DNA of 60,617 nucleotides from an uncultured Clostridium sp. (lineage in GTDB: Bacteria; Bacillota; Clostridia; TANB77; CAG-508). Below are positions 19,323 through 28,603 of this stretch, piece after piece; positions within the stretch are counted from its first letter, which is position 1, and the number at the start of each line of letters is the position of its first letter. Position numbers and translations under genes: made by a program. The notes under the pieces are model-generated. The model was not told the origin of the DNA. It made no database searches and saw only the letters and a list, made by a program, of their open reading frames with translations. The DNA is taken from NCBI GenBank assembly GCA_947363765.1, contig CANAQC010000001.1, positions 72,250 to 132,866 of the forward strand. The letters are read 5' to 3'.

Positions 19323-20424
19323 TTATAATGTCATTTTTAGATAACTGTGTATAAATTCACCAATTTCTCCATCCATAACAGCAGTAATATTTCCTGTTTC
19401 ATAATTAGTTCTATGATCTTTTACTAAAGTATATGGACAAAAAACATATGAACGAATTTGATTTCCCCAAGCAATCTCTTTTTGTTCACCTTTTAAATCT
19501 TCAAGTTTTTGTTTTTCTTCTATTTCTTTTAAATTTAATAATTTTGATTTTAACATTTTCATTGCAGTTTCCTTGTTTTGAATTTGAGATCTTTCTGTTT
19601 GACAAGAAACTACAGTATTTGTAGGTATATGTGTGATACGTACTGCAGAGTCTGTTTTATTTATATGTTGTCCACCTGCACCTGATGCACGATAAGTATC
19701 TATTCTTAATTCTTCTGGATTAATTTCAATATTAATATCATCTGTAATTTCTGGTAATACTTCTACTGATGCAAATGAAGTATGTCTTCTTCCTCCTGCA
19801 TCAAAAGGAGAAATACGTACTAATCTATGAACTCCTATTTCAGATTTTAAATAGCCATAAGCATTTTCTCCTACTACTAAAAATGTAACACTCTTTATGC
19901 CTGCTTCTTCACCTTCTAAATACTCTAATTCTTTAACTTGATAACTATTTGAATTTGCCCATCTTGTATACATTCTATAAAGCATTTCTACCCAATCTTG
20001 TGATTCTGTTCCACCTGCTCCAGGATGTAGTGTAATAATTGCATTATTACTATCATATTTTCCAGAAAGTAATGTCTCAATTTCAAATTTTTCTAAATTT
20101 ATTTCTAGTAAATTTGTATTTTTTAATAATTCTTTTACAAGTCCATTATCTTCTTCTAATATAAGTAATTCATTTAACTCTTTCAAATTTGCTAATTCTT
20201 CTTGTAATTTTGTAAATTTTTCTACTTTATTTTTTAAATACTTCATTTCTTGTAATACAATACTAGAAGTCTTATTATCATTCCAAAATCCTTCTTGCAT
20301 TGTATTTTTTTCTAATTCTTGAATTCTATTTGTCATACTTTTTAAGTCAAAGAGAATCACCTATACTTTCTACTTTTTTTGTTAATTCTATTAACTGTTT
20401 TTTATTCTCATCTAATTCAATCAT
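19323..20424 (-). CDS. prfB: peptide chain release factor 2 with classical UGA +1 programmed frameshift
   Basis: Recognises UGA and UAA stops. The ATG at 20424 starts MIELDENKKQLIEL. Codon 26 is TGA in the canonical slippery context CTT TGA C (20349-20347). A +1 shift reads GAC and continues LKSMTNRIQELEKN to 19323, 366 residues in all. An AGGTG a few bases upstream may act as the internal SD. The GGQ motif is present (ASGAGGQHINK), as is the SPF tripeptide. This is the autoregulatory shift known in most bacteria and is independent of the CGG phenomenon. Confidence 0.95.
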
Positions 20425-20563
20425 TTGTCTCAACTCCAATCATTAGCAGTATTGTATATTAGTTTTTTTTGATTGTCAAATCATATATTTTTACAAGGTC
20501 AGGCACTTTTTAATTTTTTAGAACATATAATTCGTGTATAGTGAAAATTTGGAGGTGCTAAAT

Positions 20564-21263
20564 ATGCTTGCCCTTTCTTTATCTCGGGTTCCTTGCCTTT
20601 TTAAAAAGCACTATTTTTATGGTAGGCTATATACAAAATAGTAATTTATTTCCAGAACCATTATCTAGTGAAGAAGAAAAAAAATGTTTAGAAAGATTAA
20701 AAAATAATGATGATGAAGCTAGAAATATATTAGTAGAAAGAAATTTGCGACTTGTTGCCCATGTTAGTAAAAAATATGCTACTACTAATATTGAACAAGA
20801 TGACTTAATTTCAATTGGTACAATCGGATTAATTAAAGGAATTAATAGTTTTGATTCTTCTAAAAATATTAAACTTGCAACATATGTTGCAAGGTGTATT
20901 GAAAATGAAATCTTGATGTTTTTACGTTCTAGTAAAAAAACAAAATCAGAAGTTTATTTGAATGAGCCTATTGGTAAAGATAAAGATGATAATGAAGTTA
21001 CTCTAATGGAAGTCTTAGAAACTGAAGATAAGTCTATTGAAGAAGAAATTGATTTAAAAATGAAAGTAAAAAAACTTTATGAAAAAATGAAAGAAGTTTT
21101 AAAAGATAGAGAAAAATTAATATTAGAATTACGTTTTGGATTAGGTGGAAAAAGACCAAAAACACAAAATGAAATAGCTTCTATGATGGGAATATCACGT
21201 TCATATGTATCTAGAATTGAAACAAAAGCTATTAGTAAATTAAACAAAGAATTTCAAGAATAG
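20564..21263 (+). CDS. sigK: RNA polymerase sporulation sigma factor SigK, one CGG +1 recoding site at codon 8
   Basis: A late mother-cell sigma factor. The ATG at 20564 follows TTGGAGGTG. Codons 1-7 encode MLALSLS; CGG at 20585-20587 is then bypassed to read GGG and GFLAFLKSTIFMVGYIQNSN. That hydrophobic stretch is the pro-sequence typical of pro-SigK, followed by FPEPLSSEEEKKCLERL. Regions 2 (LISIGTIGLIKGI; YVARCIENEILMFLR) and 4 (MMGISRSYVSRIETKA) are complete. 232 residues. The gene is not split by a skin-type insertion. Zero-frame reading would abort after about 20 residues, so all SigK depends on the shift. Confidence 0.93.
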
Positions 21264-21335
21264 TGCTTCATTTGGACTAATTTATTTACCTCCTACATAT
21301 AATAAAATTATATAAATAGGAGGTTTTTTCTTAAT

Positions 21336-22140
21336 ATGAAATCGTTTTATCGCTTTGTAATTGGTATATTTATTGGTGCTGGTGCAATTTTGCCAGGTAT
21401 TAGTAGTGGAGTTCTATGTGTTATTTTTGGAATTTATGATAAATTAGTTAACAGTATATTAGGATTTTTTAGAAATGTAAAGGAAAATATCAAATTTTTA
21501 TTTCCTATATTAATTGGTGTTGGAATTGGTATTATTTTATTTGGGAACTTATTAAAAACTTTATTTAACATGTTCCCTATTCAAACAAAATGTGCTTTTT
21601 TAGGATTAATTTTAGGATGTGTTCCAAATTTATTTAAAATAGCAAATTCTAAAAATGGTTTTAGATTACATTACTTGCTTTATACTCTTACTTCTTTTAT
21701 ATTTACTCTTATTTTATTAGTATTAGAAAGTAAATTTTCAAATATTAATTTCACAAATACTCAAGAACCACTATTTTTAGTTTTAAGCGGTTTTATTATG
21801 TCTGCAGGAATAATTATTCCTCGGAGTTAGTAGTACAGTTTTATTAATGATTTTAGGAACATATGATAGTTATTTAAATGCAGTATCTACAGTTAATTTT
21901 GCGATTCTTTTCCCTATGGGAATTGGTATTATTTTAGGAGGATTGTTATTCTTAAAATTAACTCAATATTTATTAAAAAATCATTTTTCTAAAACTTATT
22001 ATACAATTATTGGATTTGTTTTGGGTTCTTTATTTATTCTTTGTCCTACATTAAAATTAGACATTACAAGTATTATTTCTCTTGTTATACTAATTATTTG
22101 TTTTTACATTGGTAAATTATTTGAATCGAAAAGTAACTAA
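21336..22140 (+). CDS. DUF368 membrane protein, one CGG +1 recoding site
   Basis: A polytopic membrane protein of 267 residues with eight or so helices in two repeats. Members of DUF368 (PopT family in some literature) have been linked to undecaprenyl phosphate recycling; that role here is inference. The start ATG at 21336 follows AGGAGG. The first repeat has GAGAILPGISSGVLCVIFG. In the second repeat, CGG at 21822-21824 interrupts SAGIIIP. Skipping the C gives GVSSTVLLMILG, the matching Pro-Gly-x-Ser signature, and the frame runs to 22140. Confidence 0.88.
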
Positions 22141-22163
22141 ATACTAATAAAAGAATAGTTTAT

Positions 22164-23393
22164 CTACTTTTTTCGTCTTAAAATCCAATCTTTATCTACT
22201 TTAATTGGAATATGTATTTTTACTGTTTGTCCTATCTTTCCTGGATTTATAAATTCTATTTTCTCATCTGTTTCGCTATCCCACAATTCATTAATACAAA
22301 ATTTATATGCTTCTAATTGACCTGGAATTAAAATTTCCATTATATCTCCTACTTTTAAACGATTCTTCACTTCTAAAATAGACTTTTCTTTCATATATGA
22401 GATTACTTTTCCTCCAAATTCATAATCTGGATTATATTGTTTTCCTTCATATTCTTGAAAATCTGTATTATCATGTCCATTGAAATAAAAGGTTGTTAAG
22501 CTTCTTGTTTTAACTTTTTCTAATTCATTTAAATACTTTATATAATTATACTCTTTAGAATTATTTATATAATCATCAATTGCATTTCTATATATACCTA
22601 TAACAGATGCTAAATAATATTCTGTTTTTAATCTTCCTTCTATTTTTAAACTATCAACACCCATATCTACAATCTCTGGTATTTCTTTAATTAAACATAA
22701 GTCTTTTGAAGAAAAAATATAAGTCCCTTTTTCGTCATATTCTACAGGCATTAAATTACCTGGATTATTAACTTCTTCTACATATACATTATATGCCCAC
22801 CTACAACTTTGTGCACAATCTCCTAAATTGGCACTTCTTGATGCTAAAAAATCGCTTAAAAAACATCTTCCAGAATATCCAAAACATACAGCTCCATGAA
22901 CAAACATTTCTACTTCTAGTCCCATATCTGTATTTTTGATAATTTGTTTTATTTGTTTTTTATCCAATTCTCTTGCTAAAATAACACGTTTTGCACCATT
23001 TTTATACCAGAAATTTGCTGTATGTGAACTTACTACATTTGCTTGTGTACTAATATGTACATCTACTTCTGGTGCTTCTTTTTTTAAAATTTCTATGACT
23101 CCCCCATCTGATGCAATAATTCCATCTGGTTTTAATTTATTTAATAATTTAGCTTGTTTTATAACTTCATCATACATATTATCCCAAGCATATATATTTA
23201 TTGCTACATAAACTTTTTTTCCTATACTATGAGCATATTCAATAGTATTTACTAAATCCTCATTTTGCATTTCTGCACGACTTCTTAAAGATAAAGCAGA
23301 CGTTCCTATATAAACTGCATCTGCACCATATAAAAATGCAATTTTTGCTTTATTAAATGAACCTGCAGGAGCTAATAACTCTGGTTTTTTCAT
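22164..23393 (-). CDS. U32 family peptidase (tRNA hydroxylation-type)
   Basis: 409 residues from ATG at 23393 (RBS AAAGGGG). It starts KKPELLAPAGSFNKAKIAF, the U32 barrel start. It carries the signature EMFVHGAVCFGYSGRCFLSD and the cysteine-bearing DCAQSCRWAYNV. Paralogues (TrhP, YrrN/YrrO) hydroxylate tRNA wobble uridine; others are annotated as collagenase-like. The specific subgroup cannot be fixed by eye. No recoding is needed. Confidence 0.85.
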   Translation of the reverse strand: MKKPELLAPAGSFNKAKIAFLYGADAVYIGTSALSLRSRAEMQNEDLVNTIEYAHSIGKKVYVAINIYAWDNMYDEVIKQAKLLNKLKPDGIIASDGGVIEILKKEAPEVDVHISTQANVVSSHTANFWYKNGAKRVILARELDKKQIKQIIKNTDMGLEVEMFVHGAVCFGYSGRCFLSDFLASRSANLGDCAQSCRWAYNVYVEEVNNPGNLMPVEYDEKGTYIFSSKDLCLIKEIPEIVDMGVDSLKIEGRLKTEYYLASVIGIYRNAIDDYINNSKEYNYIKYLNELEKVKTRSLTTFYFNGHDNTDFQEYEGKQYNPDYEFGGKVISYMKEKSILEVKNRLKVGDIMEILIPGQLEAYKFCINELWDSETDEKIEFINPGKIGQTVKIHIPIKVDKDWILRRKK

Positions 23394-23574
23394 ATATTTT
23401 TACCCCTTTTTATATTTTATAAACATTATATCATTTTTCTTTTTTTATTGGAATAGCAAATTTATAAAATATCTTACTATTTTTTTAGATTTCTTCGATA
23501 TTTCACTTGAATTTATTTTATTTTTATTATAGTATAATAAGAGAAATTTTATTTTGCTAAGGAGGAAATATTAG

Positions 23575-24381
23575 ATGACAAAAACTACAAAAGATGGACT
23601 AAAAAACAATAAAAAAATTGACAAAGTTTCAAAAAAAGAAAATGATTTGAAAAAAGCAAATACCACAAATAAAAAAGAAGTAAAAACATCTACTAAAAAG
23701 ACAGCAAAAACAGAATCTAAAAATATAAAAAAAACTACTACTAAAAAAGCTTCTAATAAAACTAAAAAATCCTCAAGCAAAAATTTAAAAAAATATGATA
23801 TTTTAGAATATTATGACTTACCATATCGTTATAATCAAACTATAGTTAAAATTTTAGCACAAACACCTCAAATGTTATTTGTATATTGGGATATTTCTGA
23901 TGAAGACCGTTTATTTTTAAACAATAAATATGGTAAAGATTTTTTCGCAAATACAAAACCTATTTTATTAGTACATAATGAAACAATGAATTATACTTTT
24001 GAAATTGAAATTAATGATTTTGCAAATAGTTGGTATCTAAAAGTAAATGATACAGATTGTAAATATGAAATTGAACTTATAAGACGTCCTAAGTTATATC
24101 AAAATACTATAAAAGAAGATTATATTTCTATTACATCTTCCAATAAAATGAATGCACCAAATGATCATATCTTATTTGAAAAATTTAATCCACATGTTCA
24201 ATATAAGAACATAAAAACAGGAGAAATAGCTGTTAAAAACTTTTCAAAACTATCAAATTTTAAAAATATGCAAGAAATTTATGGTATTTATAATTTATAT
24301 AAAGAAATTTATAAAAATGAATTATTTGATGAACTAGTATGTGGTGATTTTAAAAATCCATCTTCTCTTTCATCTTCATAA
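23575..24381 (+). CDS. DUF4912 domain protein with lysine-rich N-terminus
   Basis: 268 residues from ATG at 23575 (RBS AAGGAGG). Residues 1-75 are a low-complexity Lys/Thr/Ser tail, possibly a nucleic-acid or polymer contact. Residues 78-230 are a DUF4912 domain (YDLPYRYNQTIVKILAQTP, then LFVYWDISDED). DUF4912 proteins often sit next to GH57 glycan enzymes, as here, which hints at a role in glycogen or glucan handling. A small hairpin (GGGCAGAT with ATCTGCC) separates the two genes. Confidence 0.8.
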   Translation: MTKTTKDGLKNNKKIDKVSKKENDLKKANTTNKKEVKTSTKKTAKTESKNIKKTTTKKASNKTKKSSSKNLKKYDILEYYDLPYRYNQTIVKILAQTPQMLFVYWDISDEDRLFLNNKYGKDFFANTKPILLVHNETMNYTFEIEINDFANSWYLKVNDTDCKYEIELIRRPKLYQNTIKEDYISITSSNKMNAPNDHILFEKFNPHVQYKNIKTGEIAVKNFSKLSNFKNMQEIYGIYNLYKEIYKNELFDELVCGDFKNPSSLSSS

Positions 24382-24431
24382 ATGGGCAGATATATACAAT
24401 CTGCCTATCAAAATTTACAAAGGAGAAGTTT

Positions 24432-26024
24432 ATGAATAACAAAGAAAAAGGATATGTTAGTTTTGTGCTTCATGCTCATTTACCTTTTGTACATCATCCT
24501 GAAAGTGAAAACTATTTAGAAGAAGAATGGTTATTTGAAGCAATATCTGAAACTTATATTCCATTACTTACTAACTTTACAAAACTAGAGCAAGAAGGTG
24601 TTGATTTTCGAATTACAATGTCTATCACCCCTCCTCTTCTTAATATGTTAGATAATAAACTATTACAAAAAAGATATATAAAATATTTAAAAAAACATAT
24701 TGAACTTGCAAAAAAGGAAACCAAAAGAACTACTTATGATAAACGTCTAAATGAATTATCATTTTATTACCTAAATCGTTATTCTAATGATTTACATGTT
24801 TTTAAAGATATATATTTTTGTAATTTGATTGAAGGTTTTAAACATTTTCAGGATATTGGATTACTAGAAATTATTACTTGTGGTGCAACACATGGTTATT
24901 TTCCTATATTATATGTAAATGAAAATACCATAAAAGCTCAAATTGCAATTGGAGTACAAACATATGAAAAATATTTTAAAAAGAAACCTAGAGGAATTTG
25001 GTTACCAGAATGTGGCTATATTCCAGAGGCTGATAAATATTTAAAAGAATTTGGAATTGAATATATAATAACAGAATCACATGGTATCTTATATGCTAAT
25101 CCTACACCTGTATATGGTACATATGCCCCTATTGTTTCTCCAAATGGTATTGTAGCTTTTGGTAGAGATATTGAATCTTCTCGTCAAGTTTGGAGTTCAA
25201 TTAATGGCTATCCAGGTGATTTTAATTATCGTGAATTTTATCGTGATATTGGTTATGATGCTGATTATGACTATATAAAACCATATCTTACATATAATGG
25301 TGTTAGAGTACCTACTGGAATTAAATATTATCGTATAACTGGAGATACTACTAATAAAGATTACTATAATCAAACATGGGCTTTAGATAGTGTTTATAAA
25401 CAAGCAGGTCATTTCTTTGATTCAAGACAAAATCAAATCACAAATCTTGCAAATTTTATGGATATACCTCCTATAATACTTTGTCCATATGATGCTGAAC
25501 TTTATGGGCATTGGTGGTATGAAGGGCCAGATTGGTTATATGTTTTATTTAAAAAAATTTATTACGATAAATGTGATTTTAAGCTAATTACTCCAAGTGA
25601 ATATATTGATTTATATCCAAGTATTCAAGCTTCTACTCCATGTCGTTCTAGTTGGGGTGCTAATGGTTATAGTGGTGTTTGGTTAAATGAAACTAATGAT
25701 TATGTACATAGACATCTACATGTTGCAGGAGATAGAATGGTAGAACTTACACATCTTTACCCTAACGAAACAAAACGAATTAGAAAACTTGCACTTAATC
25801 AATGTGCACGAGAATTACTTCTTGCTCAAAGTAGTGATTGGCTATTTATAATTACTAATGGAACTATGGTAGATTATGCAAAAAAGAGAATTAAAGATCA
25901 TATTGGTAGATTTACAAAATTATATGAACAAATAAAATTAGATAATATTGATGAAGAATTTTTAAAAGATATTTATAAAAAAGATTCTATTTTTCCAGAG
26001 ATTGATTATATGATTTATTACTAG
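24432..26024 (+). CDS. glycoside hydrolase family 57, 1,4-alpha-glucan branching enzyme type
   Basis: 530 residues from ATG at 24432 (RBS AAAGGAGA). The GH57 signature near the N-terminus is FVLHAHLPFVHHP. The nucleophile region is GIWLPECGY (Glu near residue 195) and the acid/base region is LCPYDAELYGHWW (Asp near 354). The C-terminal helical domain (residues about 420-525) is typical of DUF1957 branching enzymes. It probably introduces alpha-1,6 branches into a storage glucan. A DUF4912 gene lies immediately upstream in the same apparent operon. Confidence 0.88.
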   Translation: MNNKEKGYVSFVLHAHLPFVHHPESENYLEEEWLFEAISETYIPLLTNFTKLEQEGVDFRITMSITPPLLNMLDNKLLQKRYIKYLKKHIELAKKETKRTTYDKRLNELSFYYLNRYSNDLHVFKDIYFCNLIEGFKHFQDIGLLEIITCGATHGYFPILYVNENTIKAQIAIGVQTYEKYFKKKPRGIWLPECGYIPEADKYLKEFGIEYIITESHGILYANPTPVYGTYAPIVSPNGIVAFGRDIESSRQVWSSINGYPGDFNYREFYRDIGYDADYDYIKPYLTYNGVRVPTGIKYYRITGDTTNKDYYNQTWALDSVYKQAGHFFDSRQNQITNLANFMDIPPIILCPYDAELYGHWWYEGPDWLYVLFKKIYYDKCDFKLITPSEYIDLYPSIQASTPCRSSWGANGYSGVWLNETNDYVHRHLHVAGDRMVELTHLYPNETKRIRKLALNQCARELLLAQSSDWLFIITNGTMVDYAKKRIKDHIGRFTKLYEQIKLDNIDEEFLKDIYKKDSIFPEIDYMIYY

Positions 26025-26071
26025 ATTGGATTTAATTTAATATTATATATTATATATTATGGAGGAAATGT

Positions 26072-26620
26072 ATGGAAAAAGCAGATAAAAATAATACACA
26101 TTTAATTAGTATAAGATTTCTTTTACTATACTTTTTCATATATGCAATTATTGGATGGTTATTAGAAACATGTTATGCTTTAGGAACTCTTGGATATTTT
26201 GTTAAAAGAGGTTTTTTATATGGTCCTCTTTGCCCTATTTATGGATGGGGTGCAGTTATACTAATTAGTGGGCTTAAAAAATATAAATCAAAACCTTTTA
26301 AACTATTTATATATTCTGCTATTATATTTTCTGTTTTTGAATATATTGCAGGTTTTTTATTAGATGCATTATTCTCATCTCGTTGGTGGGATTATACAAA
26401 CGATTTCATGAATTTAAATGGTAGAATTAGTATTTTTTTCTCATTTGCTTGGGGAATTATTGCTCTTATTTTTATTTATTTTATTCATCCTTTTATAGAA
26501 AAGATTTCAAAAAATATTGTTAAGAAAATACCTACTAATATTCAAATTATTATAATAGAAGTATTAACAAGTATCCTACTAGTAGATACTGTTTTATCTA
26601 GTATAAACTATTTACCATAA
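26072..26620 (+). CDS. CmpB-like putative ABC transporter permease (PF06541 type), short form
   Basis: A 182-residue membrane protein with about five helices. ATG at 26072 after ATGGAGG. Diagnostic segments are IIGWLLETCYALGTLGYF, RGFLYGPLCPIYGWGAV and SRWWDYTNDFMNLNGRI. Despite the family name, a transport role is unproven. A larger paralogue lies at 38867-39734. Confidence 0.8.
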   Translation: MEKADKNNTHLISIRFLLLYFFIYAIIGWLLETCYALGTLGYFVKRGFLYGPLCPIYGWGAVILISGLKKYKSKPFKLFIYSAIIFSVFEYIAGFLLDALFSSRWWDYTNDFMNLNGRISIFFSFAWGIIALIFIYFIHPFIEKISKNIVKKIPTNIQIIIIEVLTSILLVDTVLSSINYLP

Positions 26621-26621
26621 T

Positions 26622-26672
26622 AATAATTAAACAGAGAAATTAGCAATTGTTAAATTTCTCTGTTTAATTATT
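26622..26672. terminator. bidirectional terminator between the CmpB-like gene and hisS
   Basis: AATAATTAAACAGAGAAATT and AATTTCTCTGTTTAATTATT are perfect 20-bp arms between convergent genes; the hairpin overlaps the hisS stop. Confidence 0.9.
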
Positions 26673-27921
26673 ATTTTATATATTCTATAATCTTCTCTAT
26701 ATTTAACTCTATTATTTCTTCTTTTCCTGTTTCCATATTCTTAATTTTTGTTCTATTTTCTTTTAATTCATCTTCTCCTATTACAATTACATATTTGCAA
26801 TTCATTTTATCTGCATATTTCAAACTTGCTTTCATACTTCTTTTACATATATCTGTTTCTATGTACATTCCATTTTTTCTCAATTGTAATGCTAAATTCA
26901 GTACCATTTTTTCAGCAGACTCTCCTATAGAAGTTATATATAAATCTGGTTTACGTACCATTATTTCTTCTTGGTTAACATATTTTTCAAATATATCAAT
27001 TAGCCTATCTTCTCCCATTGCAAAACCAATTGCATCTGTTTTTTGTCCTCCTAATTCTTCTATTAATCCATCATATCTTCCGCCTGCAAGAACTGTGTAT
27101 CCTTCTATTTCAGATACAAATTCAAACACTGTTTTTGTATAATAGTCAAGTCCCCTTACAATACTTGAATCAATAGTATAGGCAATATCTAATTTTTCTA
27201 ATGATTGTTTTACTTTTTCAAAATGAGTATTACATTCTTCACATAAATAATCTAAAATTATAGGTGCTTCTTTGTTTAATTCCCTACATTTTTTTTCTTT
27301 ACAATCTAAAATTCTCATTGGGTTTTTTTCAAATCTTGTTTTACAAGTATCGCAATATTTTTCCAAATTAGTTCTAATAAATGCTTTTAATGCTTCTTGA
27401 TATTTTTTTCTACAAATAGAACAACCTATACTATTTAAGTTTAATGTAACATCTGGTATCTTAAATTTCTTAATAATTTGGTCTGCCATAGCAATTAATT
27501 CTACATCTGCTTGATATGATGCACTTCCTATAATTTCTGCTCCAATTTGTCTAAATTCCCTATATCTTCCTTTTTGAACATTTTCATAGCGATACATTGG
27601 CATCATATACCACATTTTATTAGGAGATGGTAAAGATGCCATACCATTTTCAATATAAGCACGAACAACACCTGCTGTACCCTCTGGTCTTAGTGTAATA
27701 CTTCTATCTCCTTTATCTAAAAAAGTATACATTTCTTTTTGAACAACATCTGTGGTATCTCCCACTCCTCTTTGAAATAGTTCTGTTTGTTCAAATACTG
27801 GAACTCTAATTTCCCTAAATCCATAATTTTCTAATATTTGTCTTGCTTTTTCTTCAATATACTGCCATTTATAAGATTCATTTGGTAAAATATCTTTTGT
27901 CCCTTTTGGTTTTTGTATCAT
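26671..27921 (-). CDS. hisS: histidine--tRNA ligase
   Basis: A class II synthetase of 416 residues. The ATG at 27921 (RBS AAAGGAAG) is preferred; the frame extends to 27948 into the upstream gene. Motif 1 region KPKGTKDILPNE, motif 2 GRYREFRQIGAEIIG and motif 3 GGRYDGLIEELGG are present. A four-cysteine-pair insertion (CSICRKK, CDTC, DCKEKKC, CEEC) suggests a zinc-binding module seen in some Clostridia. The anticodon-binding domain is at the C-terminus. It follows the MBL gene by 16 bp, in an operon with rel. Confidence 0.95.
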   Translation of the reverse strand: MIQKPKGTKDILPNESYKWQYIEEKARQILENYGFREIRVPVFEQTELFQRGVGDTTDVVQKEMYTFLDKGDRSITLRPEGTAGVVRAYIENGMASLPSPNKMWYMMPMYRYENVQKGRYREFRQIGAEIIGSASYQADVELIAMADQIIKKFKIPDVTLNLNSIGCSICRKKYQEALKAFIRTNLEKYCDTCKTRFEKNPMRILDCKEKKCRELNKEAPIILDYLCEECNTHFEKVKQSLEKLDIAYTIDSSIVRGLDYYTKTVFEFVSEIEGYTVLAGGRYDGLIEELGGQKTDAIGFAMGEDRLIDIFEKYVNQEEIMVRKPDLYITSIGESAEKMVLNLALQLRKNGMYIETDICKRSMKASLKYADKMNCKYVIVIGEDELKENRTKIKNMETGKEEIIELNIEKIIEYIK

Positions 27922-27937
27922 ATTATATCTTCCTTTC

Positions 27938-28586
27938 TTAAAAATCACGTTCTCGTAACTCTAAATAAATTGGTTTTTCTTCTCTTATCATAGTAGATTT
28001 TCCATGGCCGTGGATAACAAATCGTATCCTCTGGTAATACTAATAATTTATTTGTAATTGAATTAATAATATCCACCAAACTACCAGTAGGCAAATCTGT
28101 TCTTCCCCATGTTCCACGAAACATTGTATCTCCACTAAATAACATTTTTTCCTTTTCACAATAAATACTAGTACTTCCATTAGTATGTCCAGGTGTATGA
28201 ATTACTCTAAATTCTAACTCTCCTAAATGAATTAAATCATTATCATCAATTCTAGAATCTTCTTCTAATATAATATCTGGTATACCAATATAATAATTTA
28301 GAGTAATTTCTGGATTTTTTAAATTTTCACTTTCTTTTCTTTCTATTAGTACTTTTGCAGCATATTGATTTTGTAAATCTACTACTGCTCCAGTATGATC
28401 TCCATGACAATGTGTTAAGTAAATATATTTTAAATTTGCTTGTAAAATATTTAACATTTTAGAAATTTCTTCAGCATTACTTGCTGGATCAATTACCATA
28501 GCTTCTTTTGTTATCTCATCTACAATAATATAACAATTAGTTGCATCTGCCAAATTTGTTTGTAATTGTAATCGTTTTAATATCAT
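27938..28586 (-). CDS. MBL-fold hydrolase (glyoxalase II type), one CGG +1 recoding site
   Basis: A metallo-beta-lactamase-fold enzyme of 215 residues. The ATG at 28586 lies eight bases after AAAGGG; a GTG at 28595 overlaps the RBS. Metal ligands: THCHGDHTGAV, IHTPGHTNGSTS, FSGDTMF. CGG at 28010-28008 breaks the last motif. Skipping the C turns CYP-R-PWK into CYP-GHGKSTMIREE, restoring the conserved Pro-Gly-His-Gly with the final metal-binding histidine. It then ends at 27938. The substrate is unknown, possibly a thioester. This is a clear case where the shift restores an active-site residue. Confidence 0.9.
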
Positions 28587-28603
28587 TTGTAACACCCTTT
28601 TTC

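Noticed and set aside
26036..26062. ATATTAT tandem repeat before the CmpB-like gene
   Set aside because: Short, low-complexity A/T sequence, common in such AT-rich genomes; no further structure.
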